Shown in pieces: positions 34,628 through 44,097 of a DNA stretch of 64,000 nucleotides (positions within the stretch are counted from its first letter, which is position 1; every line of letters starts with the position of its first letter). Where the stretch lies: NCBI RefSeq assembly GCF_024397915.1, contig NZ_CP073347.1:496001-560000 (forward strand), written 5' to 3'. Made by a program: the position numbers and the translations under genes. Below the pieces are notes generated by a model. That model was given only the letters and a program-made list of their open reading frames with translations. It was not told the DNA's origin and ran no database searches. The DNA comes from Marinobacterium rhizophilum (GTDB taxonomy: Bacteria; Pseudomonadota; Gammaproteobacteria; Pseudomonadales; Balneatricaceae).

Positions 34628-36088
34628 TCAGCGGTTGAGGGCCGCAGCGGCCGTGGCATGCTGACCGCCGTGGCCGATCTCCTGGCCGTTGCGGGCGTTA
34701 TGCTGCTGGCGGTGCTGGTCCGTGAAACTGTGGATTTTCTGGATCGGGGCCTTGGCCACGCCGGCCTTGGCCTGGGCGCTGACCGCCCGCATCAGTGCCC
34801 GGGCGTCCCAGTCCGTCGGCCAGCCCTGCCACAGGCGCAGCTTGCCGGCGACAAAGACGCCCTCGATCTGGTCACGGTTGGCCAGGCGCACCAGCTCCCA
34901 GCTCAGGTCCCAGGACGGCACCATTTCGGGTACCTCCAGATCAATCAGCAGGAAGTCGGCATCCAGCCCGACGGCGATTTCGCCGGTCCTGTGGCCGAGT
35001 CCAAGGACATTGGCGCCGCCCCGGGTGGCATGGTCCAGCCAGGGCCAGCCGCCGCCACAGGAGGAGTCGCCCACGGCCATGCCGAAGGCGAAGCGCTGCG
35101 CCGCCTCGGCGTAATCCATCAGGCGGAAGCCATCACTGCGGGTGCCGTCGGTGCCCAGCCCCAGGCGTATGTTGAAGGCGTGCATCAGCTCGGCCTGGGC
35201 CACGGCATTGCCTTTCCAGGCGCTGGCCACCGGGTTGTAGGACACTGCGGTGTCGGTTTCCTGGATCATCCGCAGTTCGGTCGGTGTCAGCAGGGTGGCG
35301 TGGGCCAGCAGAGTCTGCGGACCCAGGGCACCGGCCTGGTAGAGGTGTTCCACGGGGCGCTGGCCGCGCTGTTCCAGCGAGCGTTCAACGGCCACCAGGT
35401 GCTCGTTGGCATGGGTCTGGAAGATGATGCCGGCATCGCGGCACAGGGATGAAACGGCCTGCAGCATGGCGTCCGTCGCAATTTCGGGAATGGGAATGGC
35501 CAGCGACGGGCTGACCAGGCCCGTACCCTGCCAGGCACTGATATGCTGGTCGGCCCGGGCCAGGATGCTGTTCTTGTCCAGCAGCGTCGTACCCTGCTTG
35601 TCATTGCAGACCATGCCGAGCACACAGCGGATACCGGCCTCTTCGGTGGCGCGGGCAATGCTACCCAGGGCCGCGGCCGAGCGGGTGCCGGCATCGCAGA
35701 CGGTGGTAAAGCCGCCGCGCAGCGCTTCCAGTGCCGCCAGCTTGCTGCTGAGGTAAAGAAAGTCCTCATCCAGGCTGGATTCCATGGGTACCCAGACGCG
35801 GCGAAATATTTCGGACGGTTCGCCAAACACCAGCGCCTTGCCAAAGGCCTGGGTAAGATGGTGATGGCTATCGATAAAGCCGGGCATGATCAGGCGGCCG
35901 GGCAGCGCAGTCACGGGGATAGCGGGCGCCTGGCGCTGCAGCTCGTCGACGCTGCCAAGAGCGCTGATTTTACCCTGGCGTACCAGGATGGCCTGGTCCT
36001 GCACGGGTTTGTCCCGCAGCAGCAGCCACTCGGGGGCCAGAATCTGCTCGGGTGCGGCGAAGGTGTCGGGGGAGCAAGGCGCTGTCAT
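34628..36088 (-). CDS. Amidohydrolase, TRZ/ATZ-cytosine deaminase type (8-oxoguanine/guanine deaminase-like)
   Basis: A 486-residue metal-dependent deaminase of the amidohydrolase superfamily. Metal and catalytic signatures are HHH in GFIDSHHHLTQAF, the histidine pair in FQTHANEH, a histidine in LLAHATLL and an aspartate in LGLGTDGTRSDGF. Linked to a nucleobase permease, it most likely deaminates a purine or pteridine-like ring. The exact substrate is open. The start at 36088 has GCAGGA 5 bases upstream and is preferred to 36124. The C-terminal 35 residues are rich in Q, H and A and may be an extension. Confidence 0.88.
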   Translation of the reverse strand: MTAPCSPDTFAAPEQILAPEWLLLRDKPVQDQAILVRQGKISALGSVDELQRQAPAIPVTALPGRLIMPGFIDSHHHLTQAFGKALVFGEPSEIFRRVWVPMESSLDEDFLYLSSKLAALEALRGGFTTVCDAGTRSAAALGSIARATEEAGIRCVLGMVCNDKQGTTLLDKNSILARADQHISAWQGTGLVSPSLAIPIPEIATDAMLQAVSSLCRDAGIIFQTHANEHLVAVERSLEQRGQRPVEHLYQAGALGPQTLLAHATLLTPTELRMIQETDTAVSYNPVASAWKGNAVAQAELMHAFNIRLGLGTDGTRSDGFRLMDYAEAAQRFAFGMAVGDSSCGGGWPWLDHATRGGANVLGLGHRTGEIAVGLDADFLLIDLEVPEMVPSWDLSWELVRLANRDQIEGVFVAGKLRLWQGWPTDWDARALMRAVSAQAKAGVAKAPIQKIHSFTDQHRQQHNARNGQEIGHGGQHATAAAALNR

Positions 36089-36141
36089 CGGATTCCTGCC
36101 AGTGTGGTTGTTGAGAGTGCTCATGGGAATATGTCTTGGGC

Positions 36142-36164
36142 GCCGACGGGGAAGTCCCGTCGGC
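36142..36164. other. Intercistronic hairpin between permease and amidohydrolase
   Basis: GCCGACGGG and CCCGTCGGC pair perfectly around GAAGT, between the permease stop (36190) and the amidohydrolase start. There is no T-run. It probably tunes relative expression within the operon rather than ending it. Confidence 0.55.
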
Positions 36165-36189
36165 GGCTTGTACCGGTAGCCGGGCGGGA

Positions 36190-37560
36190 TCAGCTCTGTG
36201 ACTGAGCCCCCTTGTCCAGCGGCGCTGCTTCAGGGGCGGGCTGGCGTGCGGCCCTGGTGTGATGGAACAGGGCGTTGAGTACCGCCGCCGTGATGGCGCC
36301 GGCGGCGACACCGTTGCCCAGGAAGGCGGCGATGCCGGTCGGGAAATGGCTGTAGGCGCCGGGTACCAGGATCGGGAACAGGCCCACCGCCAGGGCAACC
36401 GCGACCACATACATGTTGCTGCTGTCGCGCAGGTCGGTACGGCGCAGCATTTCGATGCCCATGACGCCGACAATGGCGAACAGCACCAGCCCGGTTCCGC
36501 CGATCACGGCGTCGGGAATAACCTGAATGGCGCTGGTAAAGGGCGCCAGGAAGGAAATGACGATCAGCATGCAGCCGGCCGCGACGGTGACCCAGCGCGA
36601 GCGTACCCCGGTGGCCTGAACGACACCGATGTTTTCGCCGCTGGTGATAATCAGCGAAGTACCGAAGAAACCGCCCAGAAAGGAAATGATGGCATCACCG
36701 CGAATGGTGCGGGCCACATCACGTTCCTTGTCGAGTTCCTTGCCGACCACCTCGCCGATGGCCACGGTCTGGCCGGTCGCCTCCACCATGGAGATCATGC
36801 AGAAGATCATCAGTGGCAGGGCGGCAATAATGTCAAAGGTGGGCATGCCAAAGGGCAGCACGTCCGGTACGCCAACCAGCGGCGTCATGCTGAAATTGTC
36901 GGTATGCATGGCGCCGATCAGGAAGGCAACCAGGGTGCCGCCGATCAGGCCGCCAAGAATGGCCAGCTGCTTGAAGATGCCTTTCAGGAAGCGCGCCATC
37001 AGCACGGTGAGGGCGATGGTGGCGAAGGCCAGGAAGATATTGCCAGGGTCGGCGAAATCCGCCGCCTCGGGGTTGCGACCGACGATCAGCAGGCCGAGGA
37101 TTTTCACCAGGTTGACCCCCACCAGCAGCAGCATGGTACCGATCACCAGGGAGGGAAAGAAGCGCAGCAGGCGCTTGAACACCGGCAGCACAATGAAGTA
37201 AAACAGGCCCGTCAGAATGACCGCGCCCGATGCCGTCGCCACGTCATACTGCTGTGCAATCTGGATAAACAGGATGATGGGCGCGCCGCCCGGCAGCATG
37301 ATGAATGGCAGGCGGGAGCCGAAGCCGGCATAGCCAATGGATTGCAGCAGCGTGCCCAGACCGCAGATCAGAAAGGTTGCGCTGAGCAGGCTGGAGGTGA
37401 GGGCGGCATCGAAGCCCAGAACCCTGGACATCAGGAATACCGAGGCAATGGGGGAGGCGGCCATCACTAGCACATGCTGCAGCCCAAAGGCGAGCAGGGT
37501 TCTCAACGGCAGCTTTTCATCCACGGGGGCGATCTTGCCCGCAGTTTCTGTTTCTAACAT
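36190..37560 (-). CDS. Nucleobase:cation symporter-2 family permease (xanthine/uracil type)
   Basis: A 456-residue NCS2 permease with about 14 helices. Family marks include FGLQHVLVMAASPIASVF in helix 1, the substrate region MLPGGAPIILFIQIAQ, a glutamate in SMVEATGQTVAIGE, and SGENIGVVQATGVRSR. It imports a purine or pyrimidine base with a cation. It is the first gene of a minus-strand operon with the amidohydrolase and TSUP genes. Its promoter faces the divergent lacI-type gene across a region with four palindromic operators. Confidence 0.92.
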   Translation of the reverse strand: MLETETAGKIAPVDEKLPLRTLLAFGLQHVLVMAASPIASVFLMSRVLGFDAALTSSLLSATFLICGLGTLLQSIGYAGFGSRLPFIMLPGGAPIILFIQIAQQYDVATASGAVILTGLFYFIVLPVFKRLLRFFPSLVIGTMLLLVGVNLVKILGLLIVGRNPEAADFADPGNIFLAFATIALTVLMARFLKGIFKQLAILGGLIGGTLVAFLIGAMHTDNFSMTPLVGVPDVLPFGMPTFDIIAALPLMIFCMISMVEATGQTVAIGEVVGKELDKERDVARTIRGDAIISFLGGFFGTSLIITSGENIGVVQATGVRSRWVTVAAGCMLIVISFLAPFTSAIQVIPDAVIGGTGLVLFAIVGVMGIEMLRRTDLRDSSNMYVVAVALAVGLFPILVPGAYSHFPTGIAAFLGNGVAAGAITAAVLNALFHHTRAARQPAPEAAPLDKGAQSQS

Positions 37561-37927
37561 TTTGATTTTCCTTTGTAATTATTGTCTGCAGTCAGGTATC
37601 AAATCATGTTGTTGCGTTGCATGGCTCCCAAATCGATTTGGGTAAAGGTCAAAAAAAGGGCCCGTACCGATTGCCGGCAGGCAAGCCGGTACGGGCGTCC
37701 CGAAACCCAAGGACCTAAGGAGTAGGCATCGCTAAATCGATTTGGGATGCGAGCATGCAGCGCCCAAATCGATTTGGTTAACTTACCGCCGGCCAAATGC
37801 GCTGTCAACCATTTCTGTTGCACACAGCAGCATCGAACGCTTGCCGGGTGCAATGGCTCCAAATCGATTTAGAACGGTCGCGGCTTTGCTATACTCGGGC
37901 GCTGTACAGCCTGATGATGAGAGTTTC
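37561..37927. promoter_or_regulatory. Divergent control region between permease and lacI-type gene
   Basis: A 367-bp region with four copies of AAATCGATTT: 37627-37642 (perfect CCCAAATCGATTTGGG), 37731-37746 (GCTAAATCGATTTGGG), 37763-37778 (CCCAAATCGATTTGGT) and 37859-37872 (CCAAATCGATTTAG). Centres are 104, 32 and 95 bp apart. Central-CpG palindromes of this kind are typical LacI-family operators. The arrangement permits looping and joint control of both divergent promoters; the number of sites is unusual. Confidence 0.85.
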
Positions 37928-38971
37928 ATGCCTGAATCCCCCGCCAGGGACGCGTCCCGCCTGACCATCGCCGATGTCGCCAAGGCGGCAGGCGTGTCCC
38001 GTACCACCGTTTCCCACGCCCTGAATGATCGCGGCCAGGTCGATCCCCGCACGCGGGAGAGGGTCAAGCAGGTCGCGGCGCAACTGGGCTACCGCCCCAA
38101 CCTCAGGGCCCAGCGGCTGCGTACCGGGCGCGCCAACTCCATTGCCCTGGTGTCATCCATGCCGATCTCGGTGGCCGGTGGCCCGTCCCGGCTGGGCTTT
38201 ATGATGGAAGTGGCGGGCTCGGCGATGGAGGCGGCCCTCAAGCAGGGCCTGGCGCTGGTGCTGGTGCCGCCACTGGAGGCGGCCGATACCCTGCTGGATG
38301 AGCTGGATATTGACGGCGCTGTGGTGATCGAGCCCGCCGCCGAGGATCGCAATGTCGCCCAGTTACAGCGCCGGGGCGTGCAGGTGGTGTCTATCGGCCG
38401 CCAGCCGGAAGGCGACGAGGCCTTGCCCTATATCGACCTGCAGGGGCACGAAACGGGTCGCATCCTGCTGCAGCATCTGGCGGAGCAGGGGGCCGGGCAG
38501 ATCGCCCTGCTGATCGGTACTCAGCCGCGTCACTCCTATATCGACATGGAACGGGCATACCGGGCCTTTGCCGAGGCCAGGGGCATGCCCGTTGTTATTG
38601 CCAGGGCCGATGAGGCCGGGGGGGAGACGGCCGGTCAAGCGGCGTGCCGGGCCCTGCTCGAACAGCACCCGGCCATCGATGGGATCTGCGCGCCGGTGGA
38701 CGCCTTTGCGGTGGGTGTTGTCCGGCAGGTTCAGGCGCAGGGCCTGCGGGTGCCGGAGGATATCAAGGTGGTAACGCGCTATGACGGCCTGCGCGCCCAG
38801 AGTTGCCAGCCCGCCCTTACCGCCGTGAATCTGCACCTGGACGAGATTTCCACCCTGGCCATTGATCTGCTGTTCGAGCACATCAATGGCCGGGTCAGGC
38901 GCCGTGTTGTGGTGGGCCCCTCGCCCAGCCTGGTGGCGCGGGCATCCTCGGTCAATCCCGCCGGGAACTAA
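37928..38971 (+). CDS. LacI family transcriptional repressor
   Basis: A 347-residue LacI/GalR protein with an N-terminal helix-turn-helix (LTIADVAKAAGVSRTTVSHALNDRGQVDPRTRERV), a hinge and a periplasmic-binding-like sugar/base domain. The start at 37928 is chosen because it begins just before the DNA-binding domain and lies downstream of all four operators; the longer frame would run through them. It is divergent from the permease operon and upstream of the kinase gene, so it probably controls both. The effector is unknown. Confidence 0.93.
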   Translation: MPESPARDASRLTIADVAKAAGVSRTTVSHALNDRGQVDPRTRERVKQVAAQLGYRPNLRAQRLRTGRANSIALVSSMPISVAGGPSRLGFMMEVAGSAMEAALKQGLALVLVPPLEAADTLLDELDIDGAVVIEPAAEDRNVAQLQRRGVQVVSIGRQPEGDEALPYIDLQGHETGRILLQHLAEQGAGQIALLIGTQPRHSYIDMERAYRAFAEARGMPVVIARADEAGGETAGQAACRALLEQHPAIDGICAPVDAFAVGVVRQVQAQGLRVPEDIKVVTRYDGLRAQSCQPALTAVNLHLDEISTLAIDLLFEHINGRVRRRVVVGPSPSLVARASSVNPAGN

Positions 38972-39130
38972 CTCTGCTGCCTGTCAGGCGTTAAGGGTGC
39001 TGCTTACTGGTGTGGGGCAGCCTGTTCCTGAACGAGGACGCCGGTCAGCGTAAACTTGAAGCCCTGCTGCGTGAACAGCTGGCGGCGGTTTGGGCCGCGC
39101 GGGGGCACAATAGCAACAGAGGCGATCGTT

Positions 39131-40621
39131 ATGTATCTGGGCATTGACTGCGGCACCCAGGGCACCAAGGCGGTGATCCTGGATGCCGAGCAGGGAGCTA
39201 TTTGTGGTGAAGGCTATGCATCTCACCCGCTGATCAGTGAGGCCAATGGCCGGCGCGAGCAGCAACCCGACTGGTGGATCGAAGCACTCGAGCAGGCGTA
39301 TCGCCAGGCGCTGGCGCAGTCCGGTATCGACAGCCGTGCCATTCGCGCTATCGGTGTATCGGGACAGCAACACGGCCTGGTGGTACTGGATGCGGCCGGG
39401 GAGGTCATCCGTCCGGCGAAACTCTGGTGCGATACCGAGACGGCACCGCAAAACGCCGAACTGCTCGAGCGCCTCGGTGGCGAGCAGGGCTCGATGGATC
39501 AGCTCGGCCTGGTGCTGGCCACCGGCTATACACTGTCCAAGCTGTTGTGGCTGAAGCAGCACGAACCCGCGTCCTTTGACCGGATCGCCCATATCCTGTT
39601 GCCCCACGATTACATCAACTACTGGCTCACGGGCCAGGTCGCCGCCGAGTACGGCGACGCCTCGGGCACCGGCTATTTCAATGTGCGCACCAGGCGCTGG
39701 GTGCCCGAGGTGCTGGCACTGATCGCGCCGGATGGCCGGCTGGAAACGGCATTGCCGCCCCTGCTCGAGGCACATCAGGCGGTGGGGCTGGTACAGCCGG
39801 CAATCACTGCGCGGCTGGGGCTGGGGAACCAGGTGCGGGTGTCCAGCGGTGGTGGCGACAACATGATGGGCGCCATTGGCACCGGCAACATTGCCGATGG
39901 CATCGTGACCCTGAGCCTGGGGACCTCCGGCACCATTTACGCCTGCACCGACCGGGCGCCGCAGCAGCTGCATCCGCAACTGGCACCGTTCTGCTCGTCC
40001 AGTGGTGGCTGGCTGCCGCTGATCTGCACACAGAACCTGACCGGCGCGGCCAATGCGGTACGCGAGATGTTCGGGCTCGATCTGGCACAGTTCAACGCCG
40101 AGGCGGCGCGGGCGCCGATCGGTGCCGGCGGCATTACCCTGCTGCCGTTCTTCAGCGGCGAGCGTGTACCGGCGTTGCCCGAGGCGACCGGCAGCCTGCT
40201 GGGGCTGAACATGCAGAACCTGAGTGCTGCCAACCTCTGTCGCGCCGTGCTGGAAGGCACCAGCTTCGGCCTGCGCTACGGCCTGGACCTGATGCGCGCG
40301 GCCGGCATGGAGGTACGACAGCTGCGACTGATCGGTGGCGGCGCCAACAGTGCGCTCTGGCGCCAGATGATCGCGGACATCATGCAGGCGCCGGTGATCT
40401 GCCCCCGCATCGGCGAGGCGGCGGCGCTGGGCGGCGCGATCCAGGCGCTCTGGTGTGATCTTGAGGCCCGGGGGCAGGAGGTGTCGCTACAGCGTCTGTG
40501 CGAGCGCCATGTGACACTGGAGCCAGGCAGTGCCCTGAGTCCCGATGCCGCATCGGTGTCTGCCTATGAGGATGCCTACGGGCGCTATCGGCAGCACCTG
40601 GCGGCCATGTACCGGGTTTAA
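39131..40621 (+). CDS. xylB: FGGY family carbohydrate kinase (xylulokinase type)
   Basis: A 496-residue FGGY kinase with the N-terminal MYLGIDCGTQGTKAVILD phosphate loop, SGQQHGLVVLD, the C-terminal ADP-binding LSLGTSGTIYA and RLIGGGANSALWRQMIADIMQAPV. This matches xylulokinases, which phosphorylate D-xylulose to feed the pentose phosphate pathway, although other ketoses or pentitols are possible. No xylose isomerase or polyol dehydrogenase is adjacent. The start at 39131 has AGAGG 8 bases upstream. It follows the lacI-type gene by 159 bp and converges with the VpsR-like gene. Confidence 0.9.
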   Translation: MYLGIDCGTQGTKAVILDAEQGAICGEGYASHPLISEANGRREQQPDWWIEALEQAYRQALAQSGIDSRAIRAIGVSGQQHGLVVLDAAGEVIRPAKLWCDTETAPQNAELLERLGGEQGSMDQLGLVLATGYTLSKLLWLKQHEPASFDRIAHILLPHDYINYWLTGQVAAEYGDASGTGYFNVRTRRWVPEVLALIAPDGRLETALPPLLEAHQAVGLVQPAITARLGLGNQVRVSSGGGDNMMGAIGTGNIADGIVTLSLGTSGTIYACTDRAPQQLHPQLAPFCSSSGGWLPLICTQNLTGAANAVREMFGLDLAQFNAEAARAPIGAGGITLLPFFSGERVPALPEATGSLLGLNMQNLSAANLCRAVLEGTSFGLRYGLDLMRAAGMEVRQLRLIGGGANSALWRQMIADIMQAPVICPRIGEAAALGGAIQALWCDLEARGQEVSLQRLCERHVTLEPGSALSPDAASVSAYEDAYGRYRQHLAAMYRV

Positions 40622-40667
40622 GCGTTGAGGGTTCCGGGATCCAGACCGGTCAGGTCTCGCCGGACTG

Positions 40668-42071
40668 TCAGCCGGCTTCCTGGATTTCGAGGCCGTGCTT
40701 GTGCATCAGCCGGTAGAGGGTCACGCGGGATACGCCGAGCAGGCGTGCAGCTTCCGACACATTGTTCTGTGCCGCCGAGAGGGCATGGGTGATGGTATCC
40801 TGCTCGATTCGGGAACGGGCTTCGTCCAGCGTGACCATGGGGGCGCTGCCGTCGTGGCCAGACAGCCGCAGATCCTGGTGTGTAATTATCTTGCCTTCGC
40901 ACATGACGATAGCGCGGCGCACGCGGTTGATCAGTTCGCGCACATTGCCGGGCCAGGCATGCTGTGCCATGCAGGCCAGGGCGCGACGGGTGAAACCGTG
41001 GATGCGGTGGCCGGCATCCTGGTTGAAGCGGTTGAAGAAATAATGCGCCAGCAGCGCGGTGTCATCGCCGCGCTCGCGCAGTGGCGGCGCATGCAGATTC
41101 AGGACGTTGAGCCGAAAGTACAGGTCTTCGCGAAATTTCCCCGCCGCGATCGCGCCGGCCAGGTCGACATGGGTAGCCGATATCACCCGCACATTGACCG
41201 GAATCGGGGTTGTACCTCCGACCCTGTCGATGCAGCTTTCCTGCAGGAAACGCAGCAGGTTGACCTGCAGCTCCATGGGCAGGTCTCCCATTTCATCCAG
41301 GAACAGGGTGCCACCCTCGGCGGTTTCGACCTTGCCGATCTTGCGTTGCTGGGCGCCGGAGAAGGCCCCTTTCTCGTAGCCGAACAGTTCCGACTGGATC
41401 AGGTTTTCTGGCAGGGCGCCGCAGTTGACGGCGACAAAGGGGCCCTTTGCCCGTTCCGAACGCTCGTGTATGGCGCGGGCAATCAGTTCCTTTCCGGTGC
41501 CACTCTCGCCGGTAATCAGCAGCGGCGCATCGACATTGGCGATCCGCCGAATCGACTTGAACAGTTTGAGCATCGGCTCGGAGCTGCCGACCATTTCATA
41601 GGCGGCGGTGACTTCCTGCTGCAGGCGCCGCTGGCGCAGGTAGGACATGCCATTGGCGTGGTCGAGCACGAAATCCAGCAGCGCCATGTGCTTGACCGGG
41701 TAGTGGAAAAAGTCCACGAAGTGCTCGCCAATCAGCGAACAGAGCGCGGCGGGCAGGGCCTGGGCATCCCGGGTCAGAGCGACCCAGGCAACCGATTGAT
41801 GGGTGACAAGCAGGTCTTCCAGTAGCGAGATCTCGTCGGCTGACAGGTGATCGACGTGCATCAGGCCAACATGGTAGGGGTGCTGGTGCAGTTGCGCACA
41901 GAGTGAGGTGATGTCGCCAATCTGCTCGATATGCCAGTACAGCTGCTCGGCCTCGGCGGCGATGGGGAGGGCCTCCTGGGGCGGACAAAAATAAACGATC
42001 GAACGGAGGTTGCGGCGCAGGCTTTCGTTGGGCGTCGCGCTGATGCCGGTCGCTTGTAAGTCGATGCTCAT
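40668..42071 (-). CDS. VpsR/FleQ-like AAA+ response regulator (sigma-54 activator family)
   Basis: A 467-residue regulator. The N-terminal 140 residues resemble the degenerate receiver of VpsR-type proteins. The AAA+ domain has Walker A GESGTGKE (188-195), GAFSGA (235-240) where sigma-54 activators have GAFTGA, and Walker B GGTLFLDE (253-260). A Fis-type helix-turn-helix (NNVSEAARLLGVSRVTLYRLM) ends the protein. The start at 42071 has AGGA 9 bases upstream. It sits directly downstream of fapF on the same strand. In Pseudomonas the c-di-GMP-responsive FleQ controls fap, so this protein is a strong candidate regulator of the amyloid operon. Confidence 0.9.
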   Translation of the reverse strand: MSIDLQATGISATPNESLRRNLRSIVYFCPPQEALPIAAEAEQLYWHIEQIGDITSLCAQLHQHPYHVGLMHVDHLSADEISLLEDLLVTHQSVAWVALTRDAQALPAALCSLIGEHFVDFFHYPVKHMALLDFVLDHANGMSYLRQRRLQQEVTAAYEMVGSSEPMLKLFKSIRRIANVDAPLLITGESGTGKELIARAIHERSERAKGPFVAVNCGALPENLIQSELFGYEKGAFSGAQQRKIGKVETAEGGTLFLDEMGDLPMELQVNLLRFLQESCIDRVGGTTPIPVNVRVISATHVDLAGAIAAGKFREDLYFRLNVLNLHAPPLRERGDDTALLAHYFFNRFNQDAGHRIHGFTRRALACMAQHAWPGNVRELINRVRRAIVMCEGKIITHQDLRLSGHDGSAPMVTLDEARSRIEQDTITHALSAAQNNVSEAARLLGVSRVTLYRLMHKHGLEIQEAG

Positions 42072-42498
42072 TCTCGTTTGTCCTGTTCCATAGGCGCAAT
42101 CAGTCCGAAAAGCTACAACGTCGTATCCTTCTGTGGATCCTTGCCGGACGGTACTAAGCACTATAGGAGTTCCGAATTTTCCGTGCTTGCTGATTTTTCA
42201 TGGCTTTATCGCGGGATAAAGTATCATTTTTTCTGAATTTTGCACTAAGTGTGACCACTGTCGAGCAGTGGTGGGGCGGGCTGGCTTGCGGGCCAGGGCA
42301 GAAGCGGCACGGTGGTCGTATTTTTCGCGCAGGTCTGTGTTGCCGATGCGATACAGTCCTCAGGCCGACCGCCGGGGACGAAGTCATCCCCGGGGGCCAG
42401 TAACTGGGCGTGAGATTCCTTTCTCGGCAGGTTTCCCGCCGGTAATCACAATATGTCAGTCTGTGTATCAGTTGTCTGTTGTGTGAATCCTGTGCAAG
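42072..42498. other. Gap between fapF and the VpsR-like gene
   Basis: A 427-bp stretch without a gene. It holds ACCACTG-TCGAG-CAGTGGT (42254-42272), possibly the end of the fap transcript although no T-run follows, and CTTTATC-GCGG-GATAAAG (42204-42221), a candidate operator 133 bp upstream of the regulator's start. Confidence 0.5.
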
Positions 42499-43755
42499 TT
42501 AGAAGCGGTATGGGAATTTTATTCCCACGGTAAAATCCGGTGAGTCCGGTGTCAGACCGATACCCAGGCTTGTGGACATGGACAGCTTGGGGTCCAGCGC
42601 ATAGGTAATGCCGGTGGTAAAGGTTGCAGCATTGGCATCGCTGCCGATTGCGGTGACCCAGGGGCCGCCGCTGGCCTTGCTTTCGGACTCTTCCTGCAAG
42701 CGCTGCGCGTAGGCCAGGCTCAGGCTCATGCGATCATTGATGGCAAAGGCAACGCCGAAGCCGAAGCCAATGGAGTCGCCAAGGCGCACTTCACCCGGCG
42801 TTGTAACATCAGGGTCGGACGAAATATCACTGAAGTCATTGGCAAACTGGTGGGTGTAATCAATGCTGGCAAACAGGATGGCTGGATCAACGGTTTTCAC
42901 AAAGGACAGGCCAGTGCCCAGTGCCCAGAGCCCGCTGCCCGTGGCCAGTTCGCTGGGGTAGCGCAGGATTGTCGGGTTGTCCGGGTCGCTGGGGTCGACT
43001 TTCTCCTCGGTAATGGTCTTGATACCGTAAGGGTCTTTGCCGGTCGGAGCCTTTAGGCGCACACTCCAGACGGTGTCAGGCCAGCTGCCTTCTGATTCGT
43101 CGAACAGTTTGTAGAAGGAATTGAACTCGATATCACCGAGCTTGAACATGGCGTCCACGTCGGCCTGTACCGTATTGGTGTAGGTGGGGGCGCTTTTCGT
43201 GTAGGTACTGTAGCGGCTGATCAGGGGCACATCGACCCCCAGCTGCCAGCGGTCGGAGAGGGTGTAGTTGGCACCCAGGTCGAAGGTGAAGATATCGGAC
43301 TCGACGTCGTCGATGGATATATCGCCGAGGAAGATAGCATCCAGTGCAAGGAAACCATCCAGCACAAGCTGCTTGCGGTCATAGTGGCTGTAACTGAGGC
43401 CGCCTTCGATCGTCCACTTGTTGGAGAACAGGGCATGCTCCTGTTGCAGTACGTCTTCCACGCTCTGGCTGGGGCCAGCTTCGCGCTTGATATCGTCGTC
43501 ACCGGCACTGGCCGAGGCTTGTTGTTGTGGTTGGGCTGCGGAACTTTGCTGCTCCAGGCCGCTAAGGCGTTGTTCCATCAGCTGGATTTGCCTGGACTGG
43601 CTTTCATTGATCAGTTTGAGCTGGCGGATTTCAAACAGTAGCTGCTCCTGTTCCTGTAACTGGGCTTCGGTGGCCGCCAGTGCGGGCATGCTGGCCATGA
43701 CAGCGGTCACGAGCATGCAACTGCCGGTCAGCTCAAATCGTTTCCTGAATCGCAT
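42499..43755 (-). CDS. fapF: FapF-like amyloid exporter of the outer membrane
   Basis: A 418-residue protein with a signal peptide (cut near PALA-ATEA, residue 28), a coiled coil (about 29-72, QLQEQEQLLFEIRQLKLINES), a Q/S/A-rich linker, a helical plug around SVEDVLQQEHALFSNKW and a C-terminal beta-barrel that ends in aromatic FPYRF. This is the layout of FapF, the trimeric pore that exports Fap subunits in Pseudomonas. The start at 43755 has AAGGA 7 bases upstream. It is separated from fapE by 342 bp, unlike the tighter spacing of the other fap genes, so it may have its own promoter. Confidence 0.85.
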   Translation of the reverse strand: MRFRKRFELTGSCMLVTAVMASMPALAATEAQLQEQEQLLFEIRQLKLINESQSRQIQLMEQRLSGLEQQSSAAQPQQQASASAGDDDIKREAGPSQSVEDVLQQEHALFSNKWTIEGGLSYSHYDRKQLVLDGFLALDAIFLGDISIDDVESDIFTFDLGANYTLSDRWQLGVDVPLISRYSTYTKSAPTYTNTVQADVDAMFKLGDIEFNSFYKLFDESEGSWPDTVWSVRLKAPTGKDPYGIKTITEEKVDPSDPDNPTILRYPSELATGSGLWALGTGLSFVKTVDPAILFASIDYTHQFANDFSDISSDPDVTTPGEVRLGDSIGFGFGVAFAINDRMSLSLAYAQRLQEESESKASGGPWVTAIGSDANAATFTTGITYALDPKLSMSTSLGIGLTPDSPDFTVGIKFPYRF

Positions 43756-44097
43756 AGCAGAGTCCTTGTATGGATTATTCTGTGTCCTGCCGAGCCCCGT
43801 GGGCTCTGTATCCTGTTCTTGACGCTCTGGCGCTGGCGGAACCCTATAAGTTATAAGAGTAGCAAGGCCAGGATTCAAATTAGTTTTATTCAGGTGGTTC
43901 TATTGATATTGATAACCCGTGGGCTGTTCTCATTAGTCGGTTAATTGTCGTTTTTATAAATGTCTCGATTATATGCAAACGGTACCGTATATTTATAGGC
44001 GCAGTCCGGCGACATTTTATATTTTAACTGTTCTTTGGTTCTTTAATATTTCAACGTCGCCGATCTGTAGTGTTATTGAGTATCCTCTTGGTTGTCA
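43756..44097. other. AT-rich gap between fapE and fapF
   Basis: No gene. The stretch 43880-44100 is much more AT-rich than the surroundings. It contains CGGCGAC (44007-44013) and GTCGCCG (44056-44062), a complementary pair around a 42-base AT-rich loop. It probably holds a separate fapF promoter or a processing site. Confidence 0.5.
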
